The position numbers were made by a program, and so were the translations under genes. This document shows, one piece after another, positions 25,141-37,396 of a stretch of DNA of 64,000 bases. Source of the DNA: Progne subis subis (Eukaryota; Chordata; Aves; Passeriformes; Hirundinidae); NCBI GenBank assembly GCA_022316685.1, contig JAKJHU010000066.1:186001-250000 (forward strand). The letters run 5' to 3'. Within the stretch, counting starts at the first letter, position 1, and each line of letters opens with the position of its first letter. The notes below the pieces were generated by a model. It had not been told where the DNA came from. It made no database searches and was given only the letters and a program-made list of their open reading frames with translations.

Positions 25141-25965
25141 GGAGGACTCTTGCTTTCTAGTTACTGAAGCTGTTCTCCTCTCTCCTGACAAATAAGCAGA
25201 AATGGTTGCATCACTGGTTGCAACCCTTTTTAAACACGTCCCTGTGCAGATCCCCCATGCGATGGGTGATGTCAAACACCACTCCCTTCATGTGGGGTAG
25301 GAGGGGATTCTAAGACCCGTATCTGTAACCATGCTTTTGACAATTCTGCCTCCATTCACTAATCCATTGGAAAGGACATTAATTTTTCAATAAGTGGAAT
25401 AAAGAAGCTCTCAGGGAAAGCCAAAGGCCTCGCACGTGATACATTCCTCTGGTCCTATCAGACCTCTGGGAGGTGCTGCATCATTGTCAGCTTCTGTTTT
25501 CTGGCCAGTCAATCCAGCTGTGGACTGTGCATGTATTTTACAGAGCCTCAAAGCACTGCCATACCAGGGAAACCCACACTGCTTTAGAAGGTGAAGCCTG
25601 GTTATGCACAGCCATTGGCTACTTCTCTTCATATCACCATCGTCCATATCTACAGCACATTTCTGTGGCCCTTCTCCTCAGCTTCAAAGCTCCATTTGCC
25701 ACCAGGTTCCCATGAAATGGAATACTTAAAAGGTGTTCTTGTTTATTTGAATATGCAACATCTTGGTTTTCTTACCAAAGTACTGCTAAAAGGTAACAAA
25801 TGCCTGAGAATACAGCTGGGATACCCTTCCCAGGGGAAAAAACAACTGGCTTACGGCTAACCTCTCCCGCTTCAGAGTACCAATAGTACTTCCCATAAGA
25901 AATAATAGCATGAACAAATTTGAATGAAAAAGTGGTGTCTAATGAGTTCCTGCTTCTTCATACCC

Positions 25966-26105
25966 AGTTCCTGGAAGTGTTCAAGGTCAGGTTGGATGGG
26001 GATCTAAGCAACCTGACCTAGTGGGTGGCATCCCTCCTTGTGGCACAAGAGTTGGAACTAGATGGTCTTTAAGGTCCCTTCCAACCCAAACCATTCTGTG
26101 ATGCT
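25966..26105 (+). mobile_element. CR1 LINE fragment, extreme 3' end, sense on +
   Basis: This matches the last 140 bp of CR1: 'ctggaagtgttcaaggtcag', 'gttggatggggatctaagca', 'gatggtctttaaggtccctt', 'ccaacccaaaccattctgtg' and then ATG. It retains one tail-like ATTCTGTGAT unit. It is strongly 5'-truncated and non-coding. Confidence 0.9.
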
Positions 26106-26623
26106 ACACAGCTTATTTCAGAAAGCTCAGCTTCTGAGCTGCGTTGCTGACCTTGGCAGACAGGACAGGCTGCATGGACCTCTGCTCACAAGCCAGTAGT
26201 AATGGGCCAAATTAAAATCATTTTTCTGCCTCTTGAAAAAAAAACCCACAAACTATTCACCATTCATCTAGGAAAGAATTGTGGAAATAAGTAGTGGAAA
26301 TAAGGACTTGTATTGAGGAACAACAGTTTCTCCTGACTGTCTCACATCCTCAGAGCTTCAAGCCACTGAAGCACAGATGCCTCAGATATTGCCCATCTTA
26401 GTGAAAAGGAAGAGCAGGGAAGTGAGTGTGTGTGAGGGCTTTGGGCTTGGGCCAGAGGATGGCCTGAGCAGAGCTGCAGACCATGGTGATGTGCTCACCA
26501 GTGCAGGGCAGTGGGCAAGCCCCATGGCTGGGACAGATGAACCAGATTTGCATCAACTAGTTATCTTCCTCTTCTCCATTAGGTATTTTTCCCATTGAGT
26601 CACACCTAAAGGACCAGATTTAA

Positions 26624-26798
26624 GCATTGGAACATGCTTTCCAGGGAAGTGGAGTCACCATCCCTGGAAGTGTTTGAAAAATGAGCAGCTGTGTCACTTC
26701 ACAAAATGGTTTAGTGGTGGGCATGACGGTGTTTGGTTGAAGGCTGGGCTTGGTGTTCTTGGAAGTCTTTCCAACCTTAATGATTCTGTGATTCTATG
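26624..26798 (+). mobile_element. CR1 LINE fragment, 3' end, sense on +
   Basis: It begins with 'cattggaacatgctttccag' and continues with 'gtggagtcaccatccctgga', a diverged GGGCATGACGGTGTTTGGTTGA segment, and the terminal 'ccttaatgattctgtgattc' plus TATGG. It lies 520 bp from the previous fragment in the same orientation. Both retain the 3' terminus, so they are independent insertions and not one split element. Confidence 0.9.
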
Positions 26799-26844
26799 GC
26801 TGCAAAGACAAGCAAGCCCCAAGGGCAGAGCCCAGCCAGTGCTT

Positions 26845-26900
26845 CTCCTCCTCCTCCTCCTCCTCCTCCTCCTCCTCCTCCTCCTCCTCCTCCTCCTCCT
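26845..26900. repeat. (CCT)n microsatellite, about 18 units
   Basis: An uninterrupted run of CTC/CCT triplets about 56 bp long ends at GTCCCC. Poly-Leu and poly-Pro reading frames across it are artefacts. The pure tract is expected to vary in length, and its complementary G-rich strand is GGA-repeat DNA that can fold. Confidence 0.95.
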
Positions 26901-27432
26901 GTCCCCTCTCCCAGGTCCCCATCAAGGGTCAGCCTGGTGGCTCAGATCTTTGCACGCTATCTCACAGCCATCCTCATCCCAACACCATCAGTAACATTTA
27001 TTAGACACAGATGCAGACCAGCAACAGGGAGGATGCTCTGCAAACACATGGCATAAAAAGAAAGATAGTCCATTCCTCAAGGGTCTTGAAGTGTGAGTGT
27101 AGGACGGGAGATGGCAGATGGATGCAGGCACATGAAGAGGCAGTGCTGGTCATTGCGACAGGCAGCCATTTGCCAGACTGGCCCCAGTTCAGCAAAGTGA
27201 AGTGCTGCCACATGCACAAAGCTGTGCAGACGTCAAAAACACACTGCTTTTCCTCCCTCCCTCTCTCTCTTGACAAGCCTAGGAGTTGCCAGGATGAGAA
27301 GGCAGTAAGAAGTGGTCAAGTGGGAGCAGGATGTTTAATCTAAGAGTTTACTGTAATCAGTGGGCTGTCATCTCTCCCTATCTCCTTTCAGCAGCTCTGT
27401 CCAAACAGTGGACAGAGTGACACAGATTTTTG

Positions 27433-27665
27433 TGGATTCAGCACAGTAATTGCCTCCCGTACAGGCAGTGAGCGTTTAGGAAAGATTCTGCCTCCAATTA
27501 TAATTTCTGATGTGATTCAAGGAAGAAAACGCTGTATTCTTCTTTATTCCTGCAGTCACCGGCTAATGAAACGTGCCACAGATATTTATAGGACTGACAT
27601 TGTAAATAGCATTTGCATTTGGTGCCTTTGAGTCATTTAGTGTGACGGCGCTTTCACCAGGAGGG
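27433..27665. promoter_or_regulatory. Candidate conserved intronic element B (octamer site)
   Basis: A repeat-free stretch contains an exact octamer ATTTGCAT at 27611-27618, a CCAATTATAATTT homeodomain-like core, GGCTAATGAAACG and CpGs retained in GTGACGGCG and TCACCGG. The density of such cores resembles a developmental enhancer. There is no coding potential. Conservation was not tested. Confidence 0.25.
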
Positions 27666-29027
27666 GGTTTTTTTTATTTGAAAGGGAAAAGTTCTCTTTG
27701 GAGCTGTTTCCTCCCATCACCTTGGCTGTTTGTGTTGGATGGAGCAGTTCTGTGGGCAGTTGTGATAATTTAGTGACAAAGTGTTGGTTGTACGGGGATT
27801 AGCTGAGCGTTGTGAAGGTTTTGGGGCTGTGTCACAGACAGTTTATGGGTTTCTCTGAGACAATGTTTGAGTTACAGTGAAGATGAATAGAGGGGAGGGC
27901 AGTCATCAGAGCACTTCATGGCACAAAGCAAAACAACCGCCAGCCTGCCTTCCCTAGGAAACCCGTTGTGTAAATATTTGGGTAGGAGCCTCCAAAGGAG
28001 ATTTAAAGTCTTGTGATAAAGGTAACTAAAACGTCCTTTCCTTGAGAAAAACATCTGTGATTCAGAAGATCCCATGAGTAACCACAAGACAGATTTCCTT
28101 TCTGTAGCATCTCTGTATCAGAGTAAACGAATGTATATGTCAGGACTTGCTGTCACTGATGGACCTCAAAATGTTTTGCAAAGGTCAGGATCAGTTTTTC
28201 TGTCCTCAAGGTGCAGAAGCCAAGGAGCAGAGAAAGAATGCATGCTCTGTGTACAATCAGCCCTCCTGCAGACTACTCCAGCTCCTCAGCCACACAAACA
28301 CATTGCTTCAGGTCTTCACGTGCCTTACAAGCAGTATCTGTGTTTGGGTATTGAAGATATATTATCCCTTTACACACTCATGTATATTAACAACAGAGCT
28401 TTTTAAAAGCACTCATGCTCAGCTCTTCAAGCACTTGGGGGGTCATGCTGCATGTGCAGGCACTAAAAGAAGTGGCAGATTTTCAGAAAAAAATGTGACT
28501 TACTGAGCTGTTTTGAGGGGAAAAAAACGTGTTCTGCATTTCGGTGCAAAATTTCCATCTGAGCTCATGTTAAGTCTGGCCCATGAGATGCTTGTGGCCC
28601 ATATTCACACCCAGCTCATGCAGCTCGCTGCCATATGGGTGAACTGTTAGCACTCAGGAGTGTGTAACACAGTCCCACCTCTTTACATGTCTTGAGAAGC
28701 GTTGGAAATCTGAGAGATTGGTGTGGATACAGCATCCTGGCAGAGCTGCAGCTGAGTGAGCAGCAGGAATAGCCATGGAACTCAACTAGGCACTGTCTCA
28801 CCTCACTTGAAATGTTTGAGTGTTCTCTCTGCTTTGAGCATCAAGGGCTATCTCAACCATTAGGCTGAACTTGGCTTTTTAATTTCTAGAGTTAGGGAAG
28901 AGGGATCTTGCCCTTCAGAAGGAAAGTGGGGGACTGTGTTGGTACAGGAAATCTGACTGAGCTCACTGTGAAAACCAGGATCAGGACTTAACTCCTCTGT
29001 TTCCCTGCCACTATCAAGTGCCCTCCA

Positions 29028-29090
29028 CTTCTGTCAGATACCCTTCTATCAGATGGCCTTCTGTTAGATATCCCTTCTATCCCTTCCTCT
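29028..29090. repeat. Degenerate 15-16-bp tandem repeat
   Basis: Imperfect units of the form CTTCTRTYAGATNNC start at 29028, 29043, 29058 and 29074, about 3.5 copies. They lie in pyrimidine-rich DNA, and the divergence suggests an old array. Confidence 0.7.
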
Positions 29091-32000
29091 TCAACCATTG
29101 TTTCTTATCCCTTTGCTGGGATTTTGCTTTTTCAGGATGAAGGAAAAGCTGTGTATGCCTTTGTGCCTCTTAGTTCAAGTTTCTCTTAGCTTAGTTCTCC
29201 CCATCCTTCTCTGGGTAAGAGCCTGGGCAAAGTAGAACCTCACTTCAGTCCTGTGGTCTCCCTCCATCCAAACTCTGGTACTCTCATCTCATTTTGGTGA
29301 CCTCCTGCTTCCATCTCTAGGGCTTTGGTGTTGCTTTCCCTTCTCTGATTGCATTGGGAGGCAGAAAGCATTCCCTGACTGGTTTTGCAGGAGGCAGCAA
29401 CAGCCCCATGCATGGCAGTGCTGCAGATAGTGCAGAGCAGCCAATTTGCACAGTGTCAGAGGCAGCATCTTTTACCCAGACAGACTGTGCTAAATCAGGG
29501 CCTTCTCGCTGTGCTTTGAAATGTTCCTGTTTCTTGCTCTGACAAAGTAGCAGAGTTTGTATTGATCGAACAATGCAAAAAAGCACATAATGTGGGCTTC
29601 AGACACCTGGTGGAATAATAAAGCAGAAAGGAGGGAGGGCAGGACCATCATATTTAGCTGACATCCGGTAGGAAGCCTGTCTCTACCTTCTTTTCTTTTC
29701 TCTTGGAAAGCACTGCCTATTTCTAAGGCAAATGAAAAGCCCCGTGGCTGGAGGAAGGAAATGCTGTAGCAGAACTCCAACCTGTGGACCTGCTGAGCTT
29801 CAAGGGATGCTCATGAAAGGCCTTTCAATTAGTCAACCATCATGTGCTGCATTTCAGAGCTTTGCTTTATTCAGGTATTTGTTCGTGTTCCCAGCTGTTT
29901 GCATTTGGGATTTCTTTTAGCAGTGAAAGCACTAAGGGGTTATGAAACTCCAGGCTGGAAAAGCACGGAGAGCTAAAAAGAAGCTCCACCCAGGAAGCAA
30001 GCACTTCGCTGAAACACTACAGCACAAAGTCAGACATCTCAGAAAATGTTCCCTCTTCCCCCTTTCACCTTCTTTTATTCATATTTCAGCTTTGTTATAG
30101 CCAATGGAGCATAGCACACAAAAGCAGGACAGTGTTCCCATCCCTGCCATCGCCACAATGAACTCGCTGCTTTGTATCTTGCCTTGGGTAAGCTCATGTT
30201 AAAGCTGGAATATCAGTGACATATTCCCCATACTGGAGATGCAGTGGATGATGTGTGACAGTAAGAGCATGAGGGAGATGTCAGAGCCCTGCTCAGGCAC
30301 TCAGAGTTTTATCTGCTGAGGAAGCCCAGTGAAGGAACCTTGCAGCTCCCCGTGCCTGTGTGATCATGACCCACATGACTCTTCCAAGCAGGAAACCATT
30401 GCAAAGCCCTTCTGTGAGCCTCTGGCATAGCTTTACAACTGAGCTGAAAGCTGTTTAATGGATGAAAAATCTCGGTCACCGAGTAATACACCTTAGGAGA
30501 GGCCATATTTTGCATAACATTTCTTACTGGAGGAAATTCTCGTAAGACAATTTATTGCCATGGCGGTAACTGGCTGACATTTATGAGAAACCTTGTTTTA
30601 CAAGTCTTTCCTTTGGCTGCAATGCCAGGGCTCCAGTTGTGCTGATGGAAGAAGAGAAGGAAAGTGATGTTATTTGGCATACAGGGTACTGAGAGGCGTG
30701 TTGATGTGAATAACAAAAGGGGGTAAATTCTGCATGAATTCCATGGTATTGCACCTTCCAGAATTGTAAATCGTGGGTGAGTTGAAGGGAAAAGCTCATT
30801 TTGACTGAAGTTTTTTCATAATAAACTATGCATCTTCAATGGCCAGCTTGAGGTTCAATAGAGTTGTTGGAATATTTGAATCTTTGTTTTGTGGAAGGGG
30901 CTGGGTAAGACTTGCTTCACTCTGGTACCAGGAAAGGGAGAGATGGCTGTGGCACAGAGCTGTCAAGAGGGAGGACAGAAGCACCCAGAAGAGGCTGATG
31001 GGCTCCTGTGCTGAGAGACAGCAGGATGAGTGAGGGTGATGCTCCCGGAGATGGCTGGGGTTGCAGATCCTGTGGCAATGGCCACACAATGCCTAGATTC
31101 TTGAATGGGCAAAGTTGATGGTGGAGCACCCACCACTGCCTCCTGGATGCCAGCACATCCAGCCTCATCAGCCGCAGGAGCAGCTGATTTTTAACCCACA
31201 GAGCTGAAGCAGAAAGCTGAGCTGTCCTCAGTTAACCCCCCCAAGCACACTTCCCACTCTCTGCAAGGCAGCTTTGTGTCAGGGGCTCAGCTCAGCTGGC
31301 ACTGGTGGGAAGAGGTGATGGATGAGGGCAGGAATGCCCAGGGTGCTGGAGCACTCATGTCTCCAGCAGTCTGTGACCCCCCTCTGCCAGGATCCTCTGG
31401 AGTCTCTGCTCACTTTTGGTGATACTTTAGGACTCACCATGGCAAGCAGTACTATTAAATTGAGCTAGGGGTCTGTGCAAAGTACAGGAAGGTGCTTTGG
31501 CTGGGGGTGGTGGTTCCTGGGGGGCTAAGCTGAGCCGTGGGGCTGTGCTGGGGCTGTGCCAGTATGGGTCCAGGTGTGCGTGAGTGTTGTAGGATGAGCC
31601 CACACTGGGGGGCTGCCTGTGTGCTGCCTAAGTCGTGCTGAGAAAGGGATTTCCAAGAGCCAAAGAGGCTTAAGGCTGCCCATATCCCATTAACAGATAG
31701 CGGGATTGTGCCTGTCTCTGAAGGGCTTTATGGGACTGAGCTGGGATCTGTAACTCTGCAAAGCAAAGTTATTCCTCACTCGTGGTGCTCTGTGCAAGAG
31801 AGGGCTTGATGCACTGTAGAGGAATTCCCTCAGGCCACAGCTCATTTATTTCTTAGGACCCCATTCTATGGGCTTGGAAATCTCATATAAGTCTCATCCA
31901 CATAATAGTTTCATTGATATTGTTAACTGTTGGAATAAGCTGCTGCTGTGGAAGCACCTTTAGACCACTACAGTGCTGTCACAAGTGGCTCCCGTGGTAC

Positions 32001-32544
32001 ATCTTAAATAGGATACTCCAAGGAGGACAAGCCTATTTCAGGATTCAGAGCCAAGCAAGCTCCTGGTGCCACTCCAGGGAGCAGCAGCAGCACGGCCCAC
32101 GGAGGAGCCTGGCTCCACACTACCTGTGGCATGGCTGGATCACTGCTGTTGAGGGGGCTGGGGAAACGTGCCCAGATGTCTCCTCTGCCAGCCAAGCCAG
32201 CTGCAGAGCTGGAGGCTTCAATAGGAATTGTCAGGGCCCCTGTGGTGCAAAGCACCCCCTGCCCCCATTGTGCACACTGGAACACCCTCCTGGCAGCTGC
32301 AGCCGAGCAGGCACCAGACACTGCTCCGTGACAGCTACCAGGGTGGCTTTTCTTTTTCTCCTTCCAGCCTTTTCTTTACCCTGGTGCCAAAAGAAGTGGG
32401 GTTAATTTAAAAAGAAAGAAGTATACACAAACCAAATGGACTACATCGAATGAAAGCCTCCAACTGGTGCTGGGGGAGGCCAGCAGCCACATGCTGAGCT
32501 GTGACACCAAGCACCCTGACACACATTCCTCTCCTCTCTTGCAG

Positions 32545-32610
32545 ATGACAGAGGGTCGTAGATGCCAAGTGCACCTCCTTGATGACAGGAAGCTGGAGCT
32601 CCTCGTTCAG
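32545..32610 (+). CDS. FRMD4A: FRMD4A coding exon, start of FERM F1 lobe
   Basis: These 22 codons read MTEGRRCQVH then LLDDRKLELLVQ, flanked by a strong acceptor (CTCTCCTCTCTTGCAG) and a GT donor (CAG|GTAGGA). The length of 66 bp keeps phase 0 at both ends. The peptide forms the first two beta strands of the ubiquitin-like F1 lobe of the FERM domain. FRMD4A is known as a scaffold that binds cytohesin-family ARF6 exchange factors and the polarity protein Par-3 at epithelial junctions. The paralogue FRMD4B is excluded because it has Arg where this exon has Lys in DDRKLELL, and by differences in the next exon. ATG is exactly the first three bases of the exon, so the true N-terminus depends on which first exon is joined. 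With the CpG-island exon this ATG is the start; with a coding first exon, as known in mammals, it would be an internal Met. Confidence 0.96.
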
Positions 32611-33417
32611 GTAGGAACTGCACTTTTCAACATTTGATAGTTTGCTACAGCCACAGGTTTTCACCAGGATGGGGAGAGAAAAGGGTTTTCAGCTGGTTTT
32701 CTCAGCAGCTTCACGCTGTGATTGACTGAAGAGCTCAGGGAAGCTGCAGTAGTGCTGCCTGGGAAGGCTCTGCAAAGGCATATCTGTGGGAAGGACTAAT
32801 TCAAGACATATTTTTACTTTATTCTGTGCCAAAACTGTCCCAGTCCCTGCCAATGAGATAGAAAAGCACCTCTGGTCATTTTTGATACTGTTATTATATC
32901 TCTTAACTATGCTTTTGAGGCACTGCTTAGCTATGAAAAATGCATAGCGTCTGTTTAAAATACCTCCAGCTTCTCTGCTTCATCCTAAATTTCTGGACTT
33001 CAGTGCTGGGCTCCACACCAGAGAGGATTGTGCCCATGCTCCCACTTGCACTGGGATGTGGTTGGCAGCAGAAGATGCAGTGGTGGTCATGCCACAGGCA
33101 GGCATTTCTTGTGTGTTCATGAGTCAAACACAAATATTTATTAAAATTAGTCCATGTTCCATCTGCCTTATTTTTTACTTTTGAAAAAAAGAAGGAAGAC
33201 TGGAAACAATGAGAGTCTGGTAAGGATGGGGTGGTAAAAGCTGGAGCATCCTACACTTTCCTGACCGTTTTGGCTCCTGTCTCAGAGTTCCCCAATGGGT
33301 TAATAACAAGAATTAGAAGAATGTCTTTCCTTTTACAAAGGCTGCCACAGGCAGCTAAAGCAGCAGGAAATGAAACTTCCCATAACACCCAAATGCCCTG
33401 GCTACAGCTGATAAGGT

Positions 33418-33440
33418 GGGGGGGGGGGGGGGGGGGGGGG
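33418..33440. repeat. Homopolymer of 23 G
   Basis: An uninterrupted G-run follows GATAAGGT and precedes CAGGATCC. Pure G-runs this long are rare in vertebrate DNA, form quadruplexes readily and are hard to sequence, so the true length may differ. Confidence 0.95.
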
Positions 33441-35257
33441 CAGGATCCTCCCCAGCAAACCTGAATGGGGATGGCTGAAGGAGACTTGAATCGCAGGAAG
33501 CACATTCAGCTTTGATTTCTGGAAAGTTACTTAAAAATACCATTACAAAGCTGTTAATGGGTAATGTTTTTTAAGCACAGAGTCATCCAGGAGGTGAAAT
33601 CCCTCAGCTGCCCCTGACACACTGTGTGTTCAGAAAGTGCCTGGATAACCATGAGTCAGAGCAGTGGTGGAAGGAGGACAGCTAAATCAGGATGACTAAT
33701 TAAAACACAACCATACCAATGGTCTCTACATAGGCTGCACCAAGTTCTCTGATGCTTTGCAGCTGGCTGGGGGGAAGTTTAGTCACCTTCATCACAAGGA
33801 CACAGCACTTGCCTTCCTAGTTCATCTAAATGCCTTTTCTAATTTTTCTTAGTTCAATTAAAAATTAAAATGGATTATTGGAGAAGAGCTCTGCTAAAGC
33901 ACTGCTCAGTATATTAATAATCACAGCTTAAAATATACTGCAGGAAATCTTTGTGAGCTGCCCTGGCCAACCTACTTATTTGGGGTTTGATCAATGGCAC
34001 TACAAAAGCACAGGAAGATGACAGCCAAGGAGGCTGGTGTGGGAAGATGTGTCCGCTTCCAAGGCAGCAGAAATGGTGTCACGTGGTATTGTGGTTTTTT
34101 AAGTGTTTGATCACACCTTCAATGGAATTCCTTGTAATCAATATAGGAAGCAAATTGCTCTGTAAATCACATTAACCAGTTTGCAAGTGACCCATGGATG
34201 AATTTTATTAGTACAACAAATCGTTTTGCTGTTTCCAAGTAATGTGTGAATGGGGGAAGCCAGGAGGGTGACGATGAAAAATTCATGTCCAGAAAAAGCA
34301 GTAAGCTCTGTTGCATGCAGTACTCAGATCTCTGAGTACCCCTGTTCCCCCATATGTACAGGAATGTCCACTGAGGCATCTCAAATGCTTTTCTGGCTTA
34401 ATGACAATGCTGTTAGGTACCTTCTAGTCAGGGTGAAATCACTTTTAGGTGGAGCAGATGAAGAGGAAAGTGGATGTTTTGGTCTTGAATATGTCTCCAG
34501 TGTTGATACTGTTTGCAGACATGGGCACAACACTTAGGTTTGCCTTCCTGCAAAGCACAGGCAAAGCCACCAGCTTTGGGGTGGTCCTGGAGCTGCTCCA
34601 CTCAGCAGGAGTGGGCTGAGGTTACCGAGATGAGCAGCTCTTTGTCCCAGTGGACTGGGCTCCCTCTGGGAGCAACATGGACTTTGCTAGGGGAAATCTC
34701 ACCAGCTGACCCACATTGTTTGTATCTTATCATGAGATTTCAGATAAAAGTTGTTTTGTAAGTTCTGAGCGCCGTTGTTTTTATTAGTGCTACCTTATCA
34801 TGTAGATGAGTTGAACTGTAAGCTGTAAATAAAATGTTCATCCAAGCCCAAGTTTCTGGCTGTCACTTCGAAGCTGTGTTTTTCTGTGGGTGTTTTGCTG
34901 TGGGCTGGAACAGAGGGCTGGTTTGCTGGGTTTTACCATGAAAGAGGTTCCTCTATAGATTTGTCGGGCCTCAAGATCTAGACCTGCATTGGCTTGAATT
35001 GCTCAAGAGTTAGCCTCTTAAATTCTCATGTGAAATTTCCTCCTTTTCCCCAACCTCAACCTTTCTTGGAAGTTTTTCCACTCCTATGAGAGTTTAGGAA
35101 AGAGCAGTGGTAATCAGTAAGCTTGATTTCTCTTCACAGGTGAGATCAAAATAACAGCCTAACCTGGATCTGGGTTTATAATGCCTTTCAGTGCTTGTGT
35201 GTGATACCAGGTACTCTGCCTGGAAAAGGGTTTAGGGATCCTGCTCCTGTATTTTCA

Positions 35258-35607
35258 TAGGATGACAGAATCACAGAAAGCTTTGAGTTGGAAGGGATCT
35301 TAAAGGCCATCTAGCTTCACTCCTCCTGCCATTCTACATTTCACTAGAACTGGGTAAAGAATTTCTTCCTAGCACCTAATCTAAATCACTCTTTTTTTTA
35401 GTTTAAAGCAGTACTCCCTTTTCCCATCTCTATCTGCCTGTGGAAAAAGTAACACACCCTCTTATTAAAAAGACTCTTTAAGTACTGGAAGGCTGCAGTG
35501 GGGTCTCCCTGGAGTCTTCTCTTTTCCGGGCTGAACAACCCCAGCTCTCTCCTCTTTTCTTCACAGTGCTCCAGCCCTCTGATCATCTTTGGGGTACTCC
35601 TTTTTGG
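35258..35607 (-). mobile_element. CR1 LINE fragment, 3' end, sense on minus
   Basis: In reverse orientation the terminal tail appears as GACAGAATCACAGAAAG, then 'gagttggaagggatcttaaa', 'aaagaatttcttcctagcac', 'aagtactggaaggctgcagt', 'gctgaacaaccccagctctc' and 'gctccagccctctgatcatc'. About 350 bp of the element's 3' part remains. A T-run at 35392-35399 interrupts the match. No intact coding region survives. Confidence 0.92.
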
Positions 35608-37365
35608 TGTAGAAAAGAAACAGCAGAAGAAGCTGGGTCTGATTGAAGGACAAAGCTAGGTACCGCTCCTTCAAAGGGATGCTGAAGGGTTCCTGGAGCA
35701 TCCTGAAACAGCTTTGGCCAGTGACTCTGGGGAGCTGAAATTATTTCCAATCCTGCCTGAATTGCTGCTGGGCAAAACCAGATGCATCTGGGAACAATCA
35801 GGGTGTTTGCAAAAGGCAGTGTATTAAGCAAATGTACACTCCTTCTGTCTGTGAATTAGCTGTGATCAGGCATGGGGGTTTATGGATATGTCATTAGAAA
35901 CATAGCAATTGGTGGGTAATGAGGACCATACCCTGGGCTGCAGGAGGACAGGGAGTGGAATTGGTGCTTCTGCTCACAGGAGTCAGCAGTGGCCCAGTGT
36001 GACACCTCTGCCAGGCCAGACTGAAATGTTTCAACACCACAAATTCCCTCCCAAAGCTGCAAAATCTGCTCTGACAGGCCACACAGCTATTGCCAGTGAG
36101 AACCACCAGGAACATAGGCTTTATTTACATTACCATACCCCAAAAGTGAGATTTTGGCTCAGAGGCAGCATTTATAACCCCTTCTGCGAATATTGGCTTG
36201 CTTCAGGGTTGGCACATGATGCAAGGGCTTGGGGTTACCATCATCAGGAAAGAGATGCTGGCTTTACTCAAACAAAGGGTCTTGACTGAAGCCTTGTCCT
36301 CCCAAGTCAAGCGGCTGCAGAGTGGTGCAGCAGCAGCTAAGGAAAAGCAGAAACACAGGCTTTGTGGATAAAAGAAAACCCTCCCCAATGTGTTTTGTCA
36401 GATAAATGCTGAAATTTAGAAAGGCTAATCATAAACACAGAGGAGGATCATATGGAAATCTCTTCCTGAGGGTCTGAAACTCAAAGGCTGTTTGACTTGG
36501 GATTAGGCAGAAGAGTTGCATTTGGTGTGTGTTTCATTTGATAAATGCCTGTTGAAGGTCTGGGGTGTGTGGCAAGTTTACACAGCGTGGTTTTTTGACA
36601 ATTTTTTCTTTCTGAGCAGGAGCAGAATGTGGCTCCTTGGATCTTACAGTCTGGGGGGGGTTTCCTGTTTCTGTTTGATGCATGTTTAGTTTCTAGCACA
36701 GTCCTTTTTTAAAAAGTGTTTGGCTTTATCCAGCTAATCTTTTTCAGCGAGTGAGTACATTTTCTTACTTCTGGAAAATGGATTTCCTCCATTCCCCACT
36801 CGCAGCCTCCCTATCTGTAATATTATTTCCCAGTGACCAGGTATCATTTGTCTGCTGCACATGAAAGGTTTTTGTTGCTTTATTTAAAGACTTTTGCGTA
36901 ACTGGCAATTCATTCCTTTTCATGTGGGTTTTATAAACATGGCTTTTTTTCTGGGATGGCTGCATCAGGCAGCCTGGCTTGATCCCGGCTCCTGCACCGG
37001 CTGGCAGTGCTGTTATCTGACAGCAGCTCAGGCAACTGTCATCCAAAATTGTTAAGCCTCCTAATTCTTTTTCTCTGGAGGAGCTATTGCAGAAATGGAG
37101 CTCATCTGAGGCTCGTAGCAGAGCCCTCTGTGGGGTCTGAAAGCTCTGCAATTTGATTGTAGGAGATAACTGGGCAATTTGTTTCTAACCTTCTTCCCAG
37201 GTAGCACTGAGCCTGACCTGGAAGAGCCAGGGAGAGACAGGGAGGTCAGCACAACCTGTAGGTATTTTGGTGATTAACCCACCTATATGTCCATGTTGGC
37301 ACTTCTTGAGTAACTCTTCTTGCAGCATTTCTATCTCCCAGCTGCCATGCAGGTGCATCCAGAAA

Positions 37366-37396
37366 CACGTTAGCAGTGATACGTGTACGTGCACAG
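37366..37396. promoter_or_regulatory. Cluster of RCGTG cores next to CACAG
   Basis: ACGTG occurs at 37381-37385 and 37387-37391 on the plus strand, and CACGT at 37366-37370 gives the same core on the minus strand. CACAG follows at 37392-37396. RCGTG is the hypoxia-inducible factor core, and CACAG is the ancillary motif beside it in known hypoxia enhancers. The spacing here differs from the classic arrangement, so this is only a candidate. Confidence 0.2.

Larger units (their letters stand above)
16215..32544 (+). other. FRMD4A: FRMD4A intron 1 (inferred)
   Basis: About 16.3 kb lie between the CpG-island donor (GTAACG) and the acceptor CTCTCCTCTCTTGCAG at 32544. The first kilobase is still CpG-rich and includes 12 G at 16478-16489. 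The rest is ordinary non-coding sequence. It has 16 T at 22206-22221, a perfect 16-bp palindrome at 22264-22279, two CR1 fragments, a CCT microsatellite and a degenerate 15-16-bp tandem repeat at 29028-29090. Segments 17251-24500, 27670-29020 and 29100-32500 show no gene or repeat I recognise. No alternative coding first exon was found, but a very short one could be missed. Confidence 0.6.

Noticed and set aside
26674..27056. Poly-Leu and poly-Pro open frames
   Set aside because: They are created by the CCT microsatellite and the tail of a CR1 fragment.
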